NCBI GenBank assembly: GCA_020343555.1
Contig: CP070800.1
Location: forward strand, 1,872,754 to 1,896,379
Source: Dehalococcoidales bacterium
Lineage (GTDB): Bacteria; Chloroflexota; Dehalococcoidia; Dehalococcoidales; UBA2162
Reading direction: 5' to 3'
Length of the DNA stretch: 23,626 nt
In this document: one piece after another, positions 1 through 7,185 of the stretch
How positions within the stretch are numbered: position 1 is the stretch's first letter
Layout: each line of letters begins with the position of its first letter
Notes under the pieces: generated by a model
What the model was told of the DNA's origin: nothing
The model's input: the letters and a program-made list of their open reading frames with translations, nothing else
The model's database searches: none
Made by a program: the position numbers and the translations under genes

Positions 1-1
1 T

Positions 2-373
2 GACGATGGTTCTTACGCCCGAAAGGGACTTGTCACCGAACCCTTGAAGGAGTTGCTGGACAGCGGACAAAAGATAGACCTGGTGATTGCCATTGGTCCG
101 AGTGTAATGATGAAATTCAGCGCTCTGACAACTCAACCATACGGTGTCAAGACGATCGTCAGCCTTAATCCCATTATGGTGGACGGCACCGGGATGTGCG
201 GGTGCTGCCGTGTATCGGTTGGCGGTGAAACCAAATTCGCCTGCGTTGATGGGCCGGATTTCGATGCACACCAGGTTGACTGGGATTTGCTTATGGCACG
301 CCAGAAAAGCTATCTCGACGAAGAGAAGCTTTCCTTTGATGAGTGGGCTGCCAAGCATGCAGTGGTCAGTTAA
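2..373 (+). CDS. NfnA/SudB-like subunit, C-terminal part (5' truncated by window edge)
   Basis: This is the C-terminal part of the small subunit of NADH-dependent reduced ferredoxin:NADP+ oxidoreductase (NfnA), also called sulfide dehydrogenase subunit SudB. The frame is open from base 2, so the TTG at 44 is internal and the true start lies outside the window. Visible family marks are the stretch PYGVKTIVSLNPIMVDGTGM followed by CGCC and, eleven residues later, another Cys; in NfnA an Asp and three Cys of this region bind the [2Fe-2S] cluster. The FAD/NAD-binding part is off the left edge. NfnB follows after 22 bases in the same direction, so the two form an operon and probably a cytoplasmic heterodimer that couples ferredoxin, NADH and NADP(H) by electron bifurcation. 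A sulfide dehydrogenase or simple ferredoxin:NADP reductase role cannot be excluded. Confidence 0.9.
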   Translation, partial: DDGSYARKGLVTEPLKELLDSGQKIDLVIAIGPSVMMKFSALTTQPYGVKTIVSLNPIMVDGTGMCGCCRVSVGGETKFACVDGPDFDAHQVDWDLLMARQKSYLDEEKLSFDEWAAKHAVVS

Positions 374-395
374 GTAAATTACCGGGAGTGATAAT

Positions 396-1793
396 ATGGC
401 GAAAGTTAATCTTAACCGTGAAGAAATGCCGAGACAGGAACCGGCAGTAAGGGCAAAAAATTTCAATGAAGTAGCTCTTGGCTACGCAGATGATAAAGCG
501 AAAGCCGAGGCAGAACGCTGTATACAGTGTAAAAAACGGAACTGCGTGGAGGGATGCCCGGTTAATGTAGATATCCCTGATTTTATCCAGGCGATTCGCG
601 ACGATAACATGCCGGAGGCGGTACGTATATTAAAGAGTAAGAATGCCCTGCCCGGTATTTGCGGAAGGGTTTGTCCCCAGGAAACCCAGTGCGAGGAAGT
701 CTGCACGCTGAACAAGATGGGAGCCCCGATAGCCATCGGACGACTCGAACGTTACGTTGCCGACTGGGAACGACTGAACATGACCGACGAGGAACAGAAG
801 CCGGAAATACCACCGCCGACAGGTAAGAAAGTGGCAGTGGTTGGGACCGGACCGGCCAGCTTGACAGCCGCAGCCGATCTGGCAAGATTCGGGCACAGCG
901 TTACCATGTTTGAAGCGCTTCACATTGCGGGCGGAGTGTTGATGTACGGTATTCCCGAATTCAGGCTGCCCAAGGCGATTGTCCAGCAGGAAGTGAACTT
1001 CGTCGCTTCGCTGGGTGTTGACGTAAAACTTGACTCAGTGATAGGAAGAATCGATACCATCGATGAACTTCTTGAACAGGGTTTCGAAGCAGTTTTCCTG
1101 GGAACCGGAGCAGGCCTTCCCATGTTTATGGGAGTACCCGGTGAAAACCTGAACGGTGTTTACTCTGCTAACGAGTTCCTGACTCGCGTAAACCTGATGA
1201 AAGCCTATCGGTTCCCGGAGTATGATTCTCCGGTCAAGGTAGGGAAGCAGGTTGCTGTAATCGGTGGAGGGAATGTCGCCATGGATTCGGCACGGTGTGC
1301 TCTCAGGCTGGGCGCGGATGATGTTTACATAATATACAGGCGTTCGGAAGCTGAGATGCCGGCACGGCGTGAGGAAGTAGAGAACGCCCAGGAAGAAGGC
1401 ATACATTTCAAGCTACTCACCAACCCGAAGCAGTTTATCGGTGATGATAATAACTGGGTTACAGGTGCGGAGTGCTACGAGATGGAACTGGGCGAACCGG
1501 ACGAAAGCGGACGGCGCCGCCCGATAGTAAAAGAGGGGAGTGAATTCACCCAGGATGTCGATGTGGTGGTGGTTGCCCTCGGTACCTCACCGAATCCGCT
1601 TATCGCCAGTACGACAAAAGGGCTGGACACGACCAACCGCGGCACGGTGATAGCCGATGAAGAGACCGGGAAGACAGTCAAGGACAGGGTCTGGGCTGGC
1701 GGTGATATCGTCACCGGCGCGGCTACAGTAATCAGCGCGATGGGTGCAGGTAAACGCGCTGCTGCTGATATAGATAAGTTCCTGAGAAATTAA
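396..1793 (+). CDS. NfnB/SudA-like NADPH-dependent flavoprotein (glutamate synthase small-subunit type)
   Basis: A 465-residue cytoplasmic flavoprotein of the GltD/NfnB family, of normal length for NfnB. The N-terminal Fe-S domain has two four-Cys sets, C42/C45/C50/C54 and C89/C93/C99/C103, which hold [4Fe-4S] clusters in this family. The first nucleotide-binding motif, GTGPASLTAA (150-159), binds FAD; the second, GGGNVAMD (290-297) with YRRSEAEMPAR downstream (about 314-324), binds NADPH; a final FAD motif with GGDIVTG is near residue 437. The ATG follows a GGGAG ribosome site. There is no glutamate synthase large subunit here and the upstream partner is NfnA-like, so an Nfn transhydrogenase or sulfide dehydrogenase is more likely than glutamate synthesis. 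The exact electron partners are inferred from the family. Confidence 0.9.
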   Translation: MAKVNLNREEMPRQEPAVRAKNFNEVALGYADDKAKAEAERCIQCKKRNCVEGCPVNVDIPDFIQAIRDDNMPEAVRILKSKNALPGICGRVCPQETQCEEVCTLNKMGAPIAIGRLERYVADWERLNMTDEEQKPEIPPPTGKKVAVVGTGPASLTAAADLARFGHSVTMFEALHIAGGVLMYGIPEFRLPKAIVQQEVNFVASLGVDVKLDSVIGRIDTIDELLEQGFEAVFLGTGAGLPMFMGVPGENLNGVYSANEFLTRVNLMKAYRFPEYDSPVKVGKQVAVIGGGNVAMDSARCALRLGADDVYIIYRRSEAEMPARREEVENAQEEGIHFKLLTNPKQFIGDDNNWVTGAECYEMELGEPDESGRRRPIVKEGSEFTQDVDVVVVALGTSPNPLIASTTKGLDTTNRGTVIADEETGKTVKDRVWAGGDIVTGAATVISAMGAGKRAAADIDKFLRN

Positions 1794-1939
1794 CATTCAT
1801 AAACCACTCGTCCTGAACGAGCACTCATTTTGGCTTCGTTTCCAAAAAAATGTGAGGTCTCAGGGTAATCGCGGATGTGAGAGGACGAATCTTATATGAG
1901 GTTGCTCTGTGTCTTCTATGTTACTTGATTTTTCTTATA

Positions 1940-3298
1940 TCATACTTTCTTTCGTTTCCATCTTCCTGAACGAAAATATATCGCATAAATAAGCGCCCTT
2001 AGAATTAATGCCGAGACTATTGCCCATTGTATCCCGTAAACTCCAAGGTCGGTAAAATTCGGTAACACATATGCCAACGGGATCTGCACCAACCACATGG
2101 TCAGTATGGTTGCCAGCATCGTCATCGTTGTAGCACCGATACCGTCAATGCACATACTCAGGCCAACAACCAGTCCGAATAAAACGTATCCGATTGTTTG
2201 TATCTTGAGAAACGTTGAAGCGATCTCGAGGAATCCGGACTCGGCGTTGAAGATCCGCATGATAGATTCAGGCAAGCATAAAAAGACTATCGCCACGACT
2301 ACCGCGACACTAGTGTAGATTAATACTGCTGACCAGCCGCCTTTCTCAGCTCGCTCAGGCTGACCTGCACCAAGGTTTTGCCCTGCCAGAATACCGGCAG
2401 CCGAACCCAGCGTCCCGGCAGGTGTTCGCATAAAATTATCTATCCGCTGCATTACAGAATGAGCTGCTACAGCGTAAGTGCCGAACGGAGAAATAAACCA
2501 CACCAGTACGAGGTACGGCAGGTTCCTCTGCATCCCGGTTATAGAGGCAGGTATACCTATCTTTAACAGCCGCCAGATTATGTTTTTATCAAGACGAAAA
2601 TTACTGAACGTTAATTTCAGTCGAGTACGTCCGCTGAACAAAAGCCAGAATCCGAGAATACCACCCAGACTTTGAGTAATCACATTGGTTAAAGCAGCTC
2701 CGCTAACACCCAGTTGCGGGAATATCCACCAGCCGAATATCAGAAACGGGCAGAGAACGATGTGTAAGATTCTGAAGAATATCGTTATTCTCATTGGATT
2801 TACCGTATCGCCTGATGCCTGCATAATCGATTGGCTAATCATTGTAAAGGACATGGTTGCCGAACCGGCAAACAGTATGCGCATGTATACCCCGCCTTCA
2901 GCAACAACATCAGCCTGTACGCCAAATAAAACTAATATCTCTTCGGCGAGAAAAATACCAATCAATGCCAGAAGTAGAGATAACGAAATCCCTATAACAA
3001 AGGCCTGTTGCGCCACATGATTTGCACTTCCGGTATCTCCTGCACCTACAAAACGTGCCACAAGCGCTCTTAAACCGGTAAACAGACCCATTTGCAATGC
3101 GTTGACCGCCATTACCGCCATACCGGCAACGCCCACCCCCGCCACCGACGCCGATCCCAACTTTCCTACCCAGATCATATCGATAGTAGGACCTATCACG
3201 GTGATACTTTGACTGATTATCATCGGCCAGGCGAGCGACCATAGATTGCCAACAACACTACCTTGTGTCCAGTCTTTCCTAAGTCTATCTGCTATCAA
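1940..3298 (-). CDS. MATE family efflux transporter
   Basis: A 452-residue integral membrane protein of the MATE (NorM/DinF-like) family, of typical length, with about twelve hydrophobic segments arranged as two similar halves. Recognisable family stretches are WSLAWPMIISQSITVIG near the N-terminus and GLRALVARFVGAGD (about residues 76-89), with a matching AAGILAGQNLGAGQPERA in the second half. It would export cationic drugs or metabolites in exchange for Na+ or H+; the substrate cannot be read from sequence. The start is a TTG at 3298, because an in-frame TGA lies just upstream and no better ATG is near; the ribosome site is weak, so the start is uncertain. The gene is convergent with nfnB and divergent from the bicupin gene, so it is probably its own transcription unit. 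Confidence 0.88.
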   Translation of the reverse strand: MIADRLRKDWTQGSVVGNLWSLAWPMIISQSITVIGPTIDMIWVGKLGSASVAGVGVAGMAVMAVNALQMGLFTGLRALVARFVGAGDTGSANHVAQQAFVIGISLSLLLALIGIFLAEEILVLFGVQADVVAEGGVYMRILFAGSATMSFTMISQSIMQASGDTVNPMRITIFFRILHIVLCPFLIFGWWIFPQLGVSGAALTNVITQSLGGILGFWLLFSGRTRLKLTFSNFRLDKNIIWRLLKIGIPASITGMQRNLPYLVLVWFISPFGTYAVAAHSVMQRIDNFMRTPAGTLGSAAGILAGQNLGAGQPERAEKGGWSAVLIYTSVAVVVAIVFLCLPESIMRIFNAESGFLEIASTFLKIQTIGYVLFGLVVGLSMCIDGIGATTMTMLATILTMWLVQIPLAYVLPNFTDLGVYGIQWAIVSALILRALIYAIYFRSGRWKRKKV

Positions 3299-3617
3299 TA
3301 ATACTCATTAATCCGATCTTTAGATTATTTTGCACTAATGTTGATGATAATGTTATGCCAAAAACTCTATGGAAACAAGGTACAGGCCTGGTTCATATCG
3401 CATTACAAATGCCAGCACAACGATATGAAAACCGCGATGAGGTATTAACGGGTGAAAGGGATGTATTCAAACTGAAACGAAACTGTGGTTTAGGTAACCC
3501 AGGCAATCATTGGGATGTATCGAGCATAATTTTTTTGACGACACTGCAAGAGACCAAAATATTGATAAATTAATGGCGAAGAGAATATAATGAGTTTCGA
3601 CTTTGGAGGTGCTAAAT
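3299..3617. other. Intergenic region between MATE and bicupin genes
   Basis: This 320-base divergent spacer should carry promoters for both flanking genes. A 72-codon ORF (3355-3573, plus) is present, but it has no ribosome site and its translation resembles no family I know, so I do not call it. A short ORF of 11 codons starting at ATG 3590 (MSFDFGGAKFG) runs through the ribosome site of the bicupin gene and ends just inside it. Confidence 0.4.
3605..3610 (+). promoter_or_regulatory. Ribosome binding site that sets the bicupin start
   Basis: GGAGGT lies seven bases before a TTG at 3618. The longest frame would start at a TTG at 3603, overlapping this site, which would leave that start without a Shine-Dalgarno sequence. 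The site therefore favours 3618. Confidence 0.65.
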
Positions 3618-4754
3618 TTGGGTAAGTTCGATAAACAGTATATTCCGTTCATACAAACACACGCTAAAGATAACTGGCACGGTTATACCAGTCCGCGAAT
3701 GGGTTTCTTTAATTCCGACAATGTAATTCCGGATGTCCCATTTGGAACGGGCTTCCTTGTCGCCAATAAAGTTGGAACCATGGATGTTCCCCATATCCAC
3801 GACGGGGCGTACAATTTCTTCGTTTTCACCGGCGCTGAACTTGACCGGATCTTTGAAGCCGAATTTGAAATCGGCTTTTGTATAGGTGACTCAGCAGAAT
3901 CTATGGAAATATACCATATCACGAAGCCGTCTATCGTGTCTGCTCCTCCGGGCGTGTGGCACAGTCCGGTATATTTCAAGAAGGTTGTCAGGGGTCTGAA
4001 TACCATGCTCACCTATGTTGGTACCACTACGGGAAGAGTGTACAACCGCTTTGATGAAAACAGAAAAGAGGAATGGTTCTACGAGAAAGAAAACTCGAGA
4101 CCCTGCGTAAAAGATCAAACAATATTATGCACTTTCTGCGGACTTTGCTTTACCGATCCGAAGCAGACGGAGGAGGATGTCCGCACCTACATGGAGTCTT
4201 TTTATAACAATGCTTCGACCATCGGAAAGTATAAAGACTGCATCAAGGAACTGAGGAAAGATTACCACAAACTCGGAGATGCGGTAATGAATCCCAGGTG
4301 TGTGTTCAAGGGCAAAGAAGACATGCCCGGTACCGGGCAGCAGTTCAGCTATAACATCATCACGGCACCGTGTAAGCTTGGTGATGACGAACCGGTGAGT
4401 AACGGACAGATAGCGGAATTCCTGTGGTTTTCCGGAACGGATGTCGTCGAACCGTGGGACAGCTTTGACGCCGAGATAGAAGTGATGCTTGGAGACGATC
4501 CCGACAATATGAGAGCGGCGAATTTTGACAAACCTGGAGTTATCGCTGTTCCTCCCGGGATGTGGCGCGGCGCGGTAACCGTTAAAAGACTCGGAAAACC
4601 TGTCTGTTTCATTCCATATTATATGCAGGATAAACCGCGGTATAAGATCACGCGGAAGATAGTAGACGGAGAATCCCTGCTTGTCTACGACGACGAGTCC
4701 ACTATCAACAATCCCACCCCCGGTGACGAGTTGTATCTGCAAATCAAGCGGTAA
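3618..4754 (+). CDS. Two-domain cupin protein with central cysteine cluster
   Basis: A 378-residue cytoplasmic protein made of two related cupin-like halves. The first half has a metal-site pattern: H59 and H61 in VPHIHDGAYNF, and H115 in SAPPGVWHSPV. The second half repeats the layout, ending in AVPPGMWRGAV, but the matching His positions are lost (WH becomes WR and the HxH is absent), so probably only the first half binds metal. Between them is C163-x7-C171-x2-C174-x2-C177, a spacing that suits a zinc or Fe-S site; C208 and C228 follow. Cupins include dioxygenases, isomerases and sensors, and no exact function can be assigned. The start is set by the GGAGGT site. A hairpin lies 20 bases after the stop. 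The gene appears monocistronic. Confidence 0.82.
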   Translation: MGKFDKQYIPFIQTHAKDNWHGYTSPRMGFFNSDNVIPDVPFGTGFLVANKVGTMDVPHIHDGAYNFFVFTGAELDRIFEAEFEIGFCIGDSAESMEIYHITKPSIVSAPPGVWHSPVYFKKVVRGLNTMLTYVGTTTGRVYNRFDENRKEEWFYEKENSRPCVKDQTILCTFCGLCFTDPKQTEEDVRTYMESFYNNASTIGKYKDCIKELRKDYHKLGDAVMNPRCVFKGKEDMPGTGQQFSYNIITAPCKLGDDEPVSNGQIAEFLWFSGTDVVEPWDSFDAEIEVMLGDDPDNMRAANFDKPGVIAVPPGMWRGAVTVKRLGKPVCFIPYYMQDKPRYKITRKIVDGESLLVYDDESTINNPTPGDELYLQIKR

Positions 4755-4774
4755 GACGCATATAAGTCAAAGCC

Positions 4775-4811
4775 AAGGAGAGGTAATGCCGTAAAAGTAA
4801 AACCTCTCCTT
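4775..4811 (+). terminator. Hairpin between convergent genes, possible terminator
   Basis: A perfect 10-base inverted repeat, AAGGAGAGGT (4775-4784) and ACCTCTCCTT (4802-4811), encloses a 17-base loop. It follows the bicupin stop and lies beyond the end of the minus-strand small ORF. There is no good T tract on either side, so an intrinsic terminator is possible but not certain; an mRNA-end stabilising hairpin is the alternative. Confidence 0.4.
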
Positions 4812-4843
4812 ATTGGTTAAATAGATATTTTGTGTAAAGTTAT

Positions 4844-5002
4844 CTATTCCAATAATCTATATTTTGAGGTTGCGATCAGTGTTAGCCCAACAAGAAGAAT
4901 AACAGTTTGACTTGGATGGAAAGATCCAAAAAAAGTACAGGCAGCTGAACCGAGAGCTAATATTAAACCTGCATAAAACTGTATAATATTTCGCTTTATC
5001 AA
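4844..5002 (-). CDS. Small hydrophobic membrane protein, 52 residues
   Basis: A short frame on the minus strand reads LIKRNIIQFYAGLILALGSA at its start and continues with a second hydrophobic stretch, TVILLVGLTLIATSKY, before TAG. It has a positively charged N-terminus, two membrane-spanning candidates (about residues 6-25 and 33-46) and a short FGSFHPSQ turn between them: the form of a small two-helix membrane protein. The start would be TTG, seven bases after AGGGTG. Support comes from its 5' leader, which closely matches the leader of the next gene upstream (see the repeats at 5010 and 5611). I do not recognise a family. The region could be noncoding, but the alternating hydrophobic pattern argues for a real gene. 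Confidence 0.5.
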   Translation of the reverse strand: MIKRNIIQFYAGLILALGSAACTFFGSFHPSQTVILLVGLTLIATSKYRLLE

Positions 5003-5009
5003 TTTTCTT

Positions 5010-5045
5010 CACCCTAAACATTTTACACCCTAACTCTCCCTGAAA
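5010..5045 (-). repeat. Duplicated leader element, copy 1
   Basis: Read on the minus strand, this 36-base element starts TTTCAGGGAGAGTTAG and ends in AGGGTG just before the TTG of the small membrane protein. It matches the leader at 5611-5647 with a few substitutions and short gaps. It may hold a shared promoter or operator, or reflect a duplication. Confidence 0.55.
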
Positions 5046-5069
5046 TATTGCGGTGTTTTGGAGAATTAC

Positions 5070-5600
5070 TTAACGATTGATATGAAACTCTATCAATCCG
5101 AAATCTTCATGCCTTCTGACATCCCAACATATTAACTCTCCAGATTTTTGACGAATCTCGTCTACTACTTCGCCATCAGTTACATACCCTTTTTTAAGTT
5201 TCCCGTTATCGAAAACTGCCAGTTCTTCCTTCGAATATGAAAACAAACACACGCTGTGGCTCTTTTTTACCGGATGCACCATAGCAGTGACCAAATATGG
5301 TTTCAGAGAACTGTCTAGTTGCGCTAATAATTCACATGCCAGCACAGCAAAGCCATCACAATCGTCTTTCTTTTTCGCCCAGACTGCTTGTGGATAGCTG
5401 ATACTATCGAATAGATGTAACGGACCATCCATTGTCCAGGTAATTTGTCCTAAATACGCTTCGATTTCTTCGAGCGACGTTACCGATGGTAACACAGTAT
5501 TTAGGTATTTCCCCTCAAACAATTTTCGTCGTATTTTGGACCATCCATACCTTCCTGACTTCAGCCACCAGATGAGAAATTTATCAACTAACCATTTCAT
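5070..5600 (-). CDS. Transglutaminase-like cysteine protein
   Basis: A 176-residue protein with the Cys-His-Asp order of the transglutaminase/cysteine-protease fold: C81 in KKDDCDGFAVLACELL, H115 in KKSHSVCLF, and D131 in AVFDNGKL. The DCDGFA box is the typical nucleophile context in bacterial transglutaminase-like proteins. The N-terminus is rich in Trp and basic residues (WLVDKFLIWWLKSGRYGWSK) but lacks a clear signal peptide. Likely activities are peptide or isopeptide bond hydrolysis or transfer; the substrate is unknown. It lies on the minus strand upstream of the small membrane ORF and downstream of the metallo-beta-lactamase gene, 67 bases from the latter. The ATG follows a GGGTG at about ten bases. 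Confidence 0.7.
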   Translation of the reverse strand: MKWLVDKFLIWWLKSGRYGWSKIRRKLFEGKYLNTVLPSVTSLEEIEAYLGQITWTMDGPLHLFDSISYPQAVWAKKKDDCDGFAVLACELLAQLDSSLKPYLVTAMVHPVKKSHSVCLFSYSKEELAVFDNGKLKKGYVTDGEVVDEIRQKSGELICWDVRRHEDFGLIEFHINR

Positions 5601-5610
5601 CTTATAAATA

Positions 5611-5647
5611 CACCCTATAAATCATTTTACTCTAACTCCCCCTGAAA
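5611..5647 (-). repeat. Duplicated leader element, copy 2
   Basis: On the minus strand this 37-base element reads TTTCAGGGGGAGTTAG onward and ends in AGGGTG ten bases before the ATG of the transglutaminase-like gene. It is the counterpart of the copy at 5010-5045. Confidence 0.55.
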
Positions 5648-5667
5648 CAATACTATATTGTTGTCCA

Positions 5668-6990
5668 TTACTGATGAGAACTAAGGAACTCTTCATCTTG
5701 CACCATGTAATAGATATATGCATTACGGGACATGAGACATATATCTCTATCCGCCATTTTCCGCAGTACTTCCATCCGTTTCCGTCGCGCCGGAACGTTT
5801 TCGTAGTCAGGCTTTAAAATAAAGTCCAGTGTTTCAAGGGCGAGTTGCAGTTGACCGTCATTCATAAGCCTGTCAGCTTCATTGATGATAGCTTCGTCAC
5901 TGCCTGCCAGGCTTCGTACTACCATACCGATTTCCCGTTTCGGACGAGGAAGAAGACTTGCCGGGTTGAAGTCAAAATAACCGCAATATCTTTGTACTAT
6001 GTTATAGATAGCGAATTCCCTTCGCGAATATGTTTGTGAAAGGTTCGGGCTATTCTCCAGATGAGAAGGTAACTGTACTTCTTCCATAATCTGTTCTAGG
6101 TTTTTCCCCTCATTGATTGCCTTGACTACCGAATCCTGGAGATACCGTAACAGCTCTATAGTCTCCTCGAATACTTCCTTAATCTTTTGTTTGCTGGCAA
6201 TGATAATATCGCCGCCAAGAGCGTAATCTGGATCATAGGCAAGCGCTCTTTCCAGGGCAACCGCCCATTCTTCGGCGTAACGTTGTACCTTGTAAGGATT
6301 ACCTAAATTGGGAAACGAAGCTTCCAGCAGGTCACCGCAAAACACGGCTTTTTCCTCGGGGATCCAGACCAGAGTGCAATCATCCGATTCTCCCTTGCCG
6401 TGGAACAACTCGAAGGTCTTACCTCCCAGCTCGAATTTATACTCATCTCGATATGTTATCGTAGGAGGAACGAAAGCACGCATTGGAAAGGGTGACTCGG
6501 AACCGGTTGGGAAAGACTCAGGCATTCTTCGAGCAGGATTAAACTGGACAGGAGTTATTTTACTGATATAATCGCCGACCAGTTTGTAACGTTTGACTCT
6601 TTCGAATATATTTTCGTGAGCGATTATCTCCGGATTATGCTCCATAAAAGGAGTGGTACTGTATGCATGGTCGACATGACCGTGAGTATAAATTACATAT
6701 TTAACCGGTAAACCTGTTTCCCGGGCAATATCCTCGTTAACCAGGGGGCTGACGCCGCCTATCCCCGTGTCTATAACCACCACACCCTCATCGGTTATTA
6801 CCCAGGTTATATACGAAAGATGAGCATCCGCACCACACTGAGCAACCCGTATGTTATCGGTAACCTTTTGTACCTCAATCTTTCCAGGCATCATCGGCCC
6901 TTTTTTCCGCTCCAGGATACCCTCTGCTTTTCTGTTTAGATTTCCTTCTCCTTTATTTGCTATAAATTGTTCATATTTATTTTCCTGCAT
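5668..6990 (-). CDS. Alkylsulfatase-like MBL-fold metallohydrolase
   Basis: A 440-residue protein with an N-terminal metallo-beta-lactamase domain (about 38-270) and a C-terminal alkylsulfatase-dimerisation-like helical domain (about 310-435, ending RNAYIYYMVQDEE). Metal ligands of the THGHVDH motif are H103, H105, D107 and H108; H197 with E201 (HGKGESDD) and D220 (FCGDLL) are the likely further ligands. SdsA1/BDS1-type alkylsulfatases have this order but are usually about 650 residues, exported, and carry a sterol-carrier-like domain; this one lacks both the signal peptide and the third domain. It is therefore a cytoplasmic hydrolase of an unidentified ester. The ATG has AAGGAG six bases upstream. 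It is divergent from the MmgE/PrpD genes, which hints at shared control. Confidence 0.85.
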   Translation of the reverse strand: MQENKYEQFIANKGEGNLNRKAEGILERKKGPMMPGKIEVQKVTDNIRVAQCGADAHLSYITWVITDEGVVVIDTGIGGVSPLVNEDIARETGLPVKYVIYTHGHVDHAYSTTPFMEHNPEIIAHENIFERVKRYKLVGDYISKITPVQFNPARRMPESFPTGSESPFPMRAFVPPTITYRDEYKFELGGKTFELFHGKGESDDCTLVWIPEEKAVFCGDLLEASFPNLGNPYKVQRYAEEWAVALERALAYDPDYALGGDIIIASKQKIKEVFEETIELLRYLQDSVVKAINEGKNLEQIMEEVQLPSHLENSPNLSQTYSRREFAIYNIVQRYCGYFDFNPASLLPRPKREIGMVVRSLAGSDEAIINEADRLMNDGQLQLALETLDFILKPDYENVPARRKRMEVLRKMADRDICLMSRNAYIYYMVQDEEFLSSHQ

Positions 6991-7128
6991 TGAGCACTCC
7001 TTTACTTAGTTACGTATTTTCAGCATAGTGCGAGCAGCCGAAATTCTATATAAACAGGATTATAGGTCATGCAAGAAATGAAAAACAAGAGTTGGTATCA
7101 TAACTTTCAGAATGATTTTCGCTACCAC

Positions 7129-7158
7129 TTGAACATACATTGTTGATAGGTTTACTAT
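7129..7158 (+). promoter_or_regulatory. Candidate promoter for the MmgE/PrpD operon
   Basis: TTGAAC (7129-7134) is followed after 18 bases by TACTAT (7153-7158), a weak match to a housekeeping promoter, 28 bases before the first MmgE/PrpD start. It lies in the divergent spacer with the metallohydrolase gene. Confidence 0.25.
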
Positions 7159-7185
7159 TTTATAAACTATTAGAGGTGAAAGAGT

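Noticed and set aside
3355..3573. 72-codon plus-strand frame before the bicupin gene
   Set aside because: No ribosome site, no recognisable family or domain pattern, and it lies in a region expected to hold divergent promoters.
3603..3617. TTG at 3603 as the bicupin start
   Set aside because: It overlaps the GGAGGT ribosome site, which fits the TTG at 3618 with seven-base spacing.
4125..4742. 205-codon minus-strand frame opposite the bicupin gene
   Set aside because: The plus-strand protein has conserved cupin motifs over the same bases, so this is a shadow.
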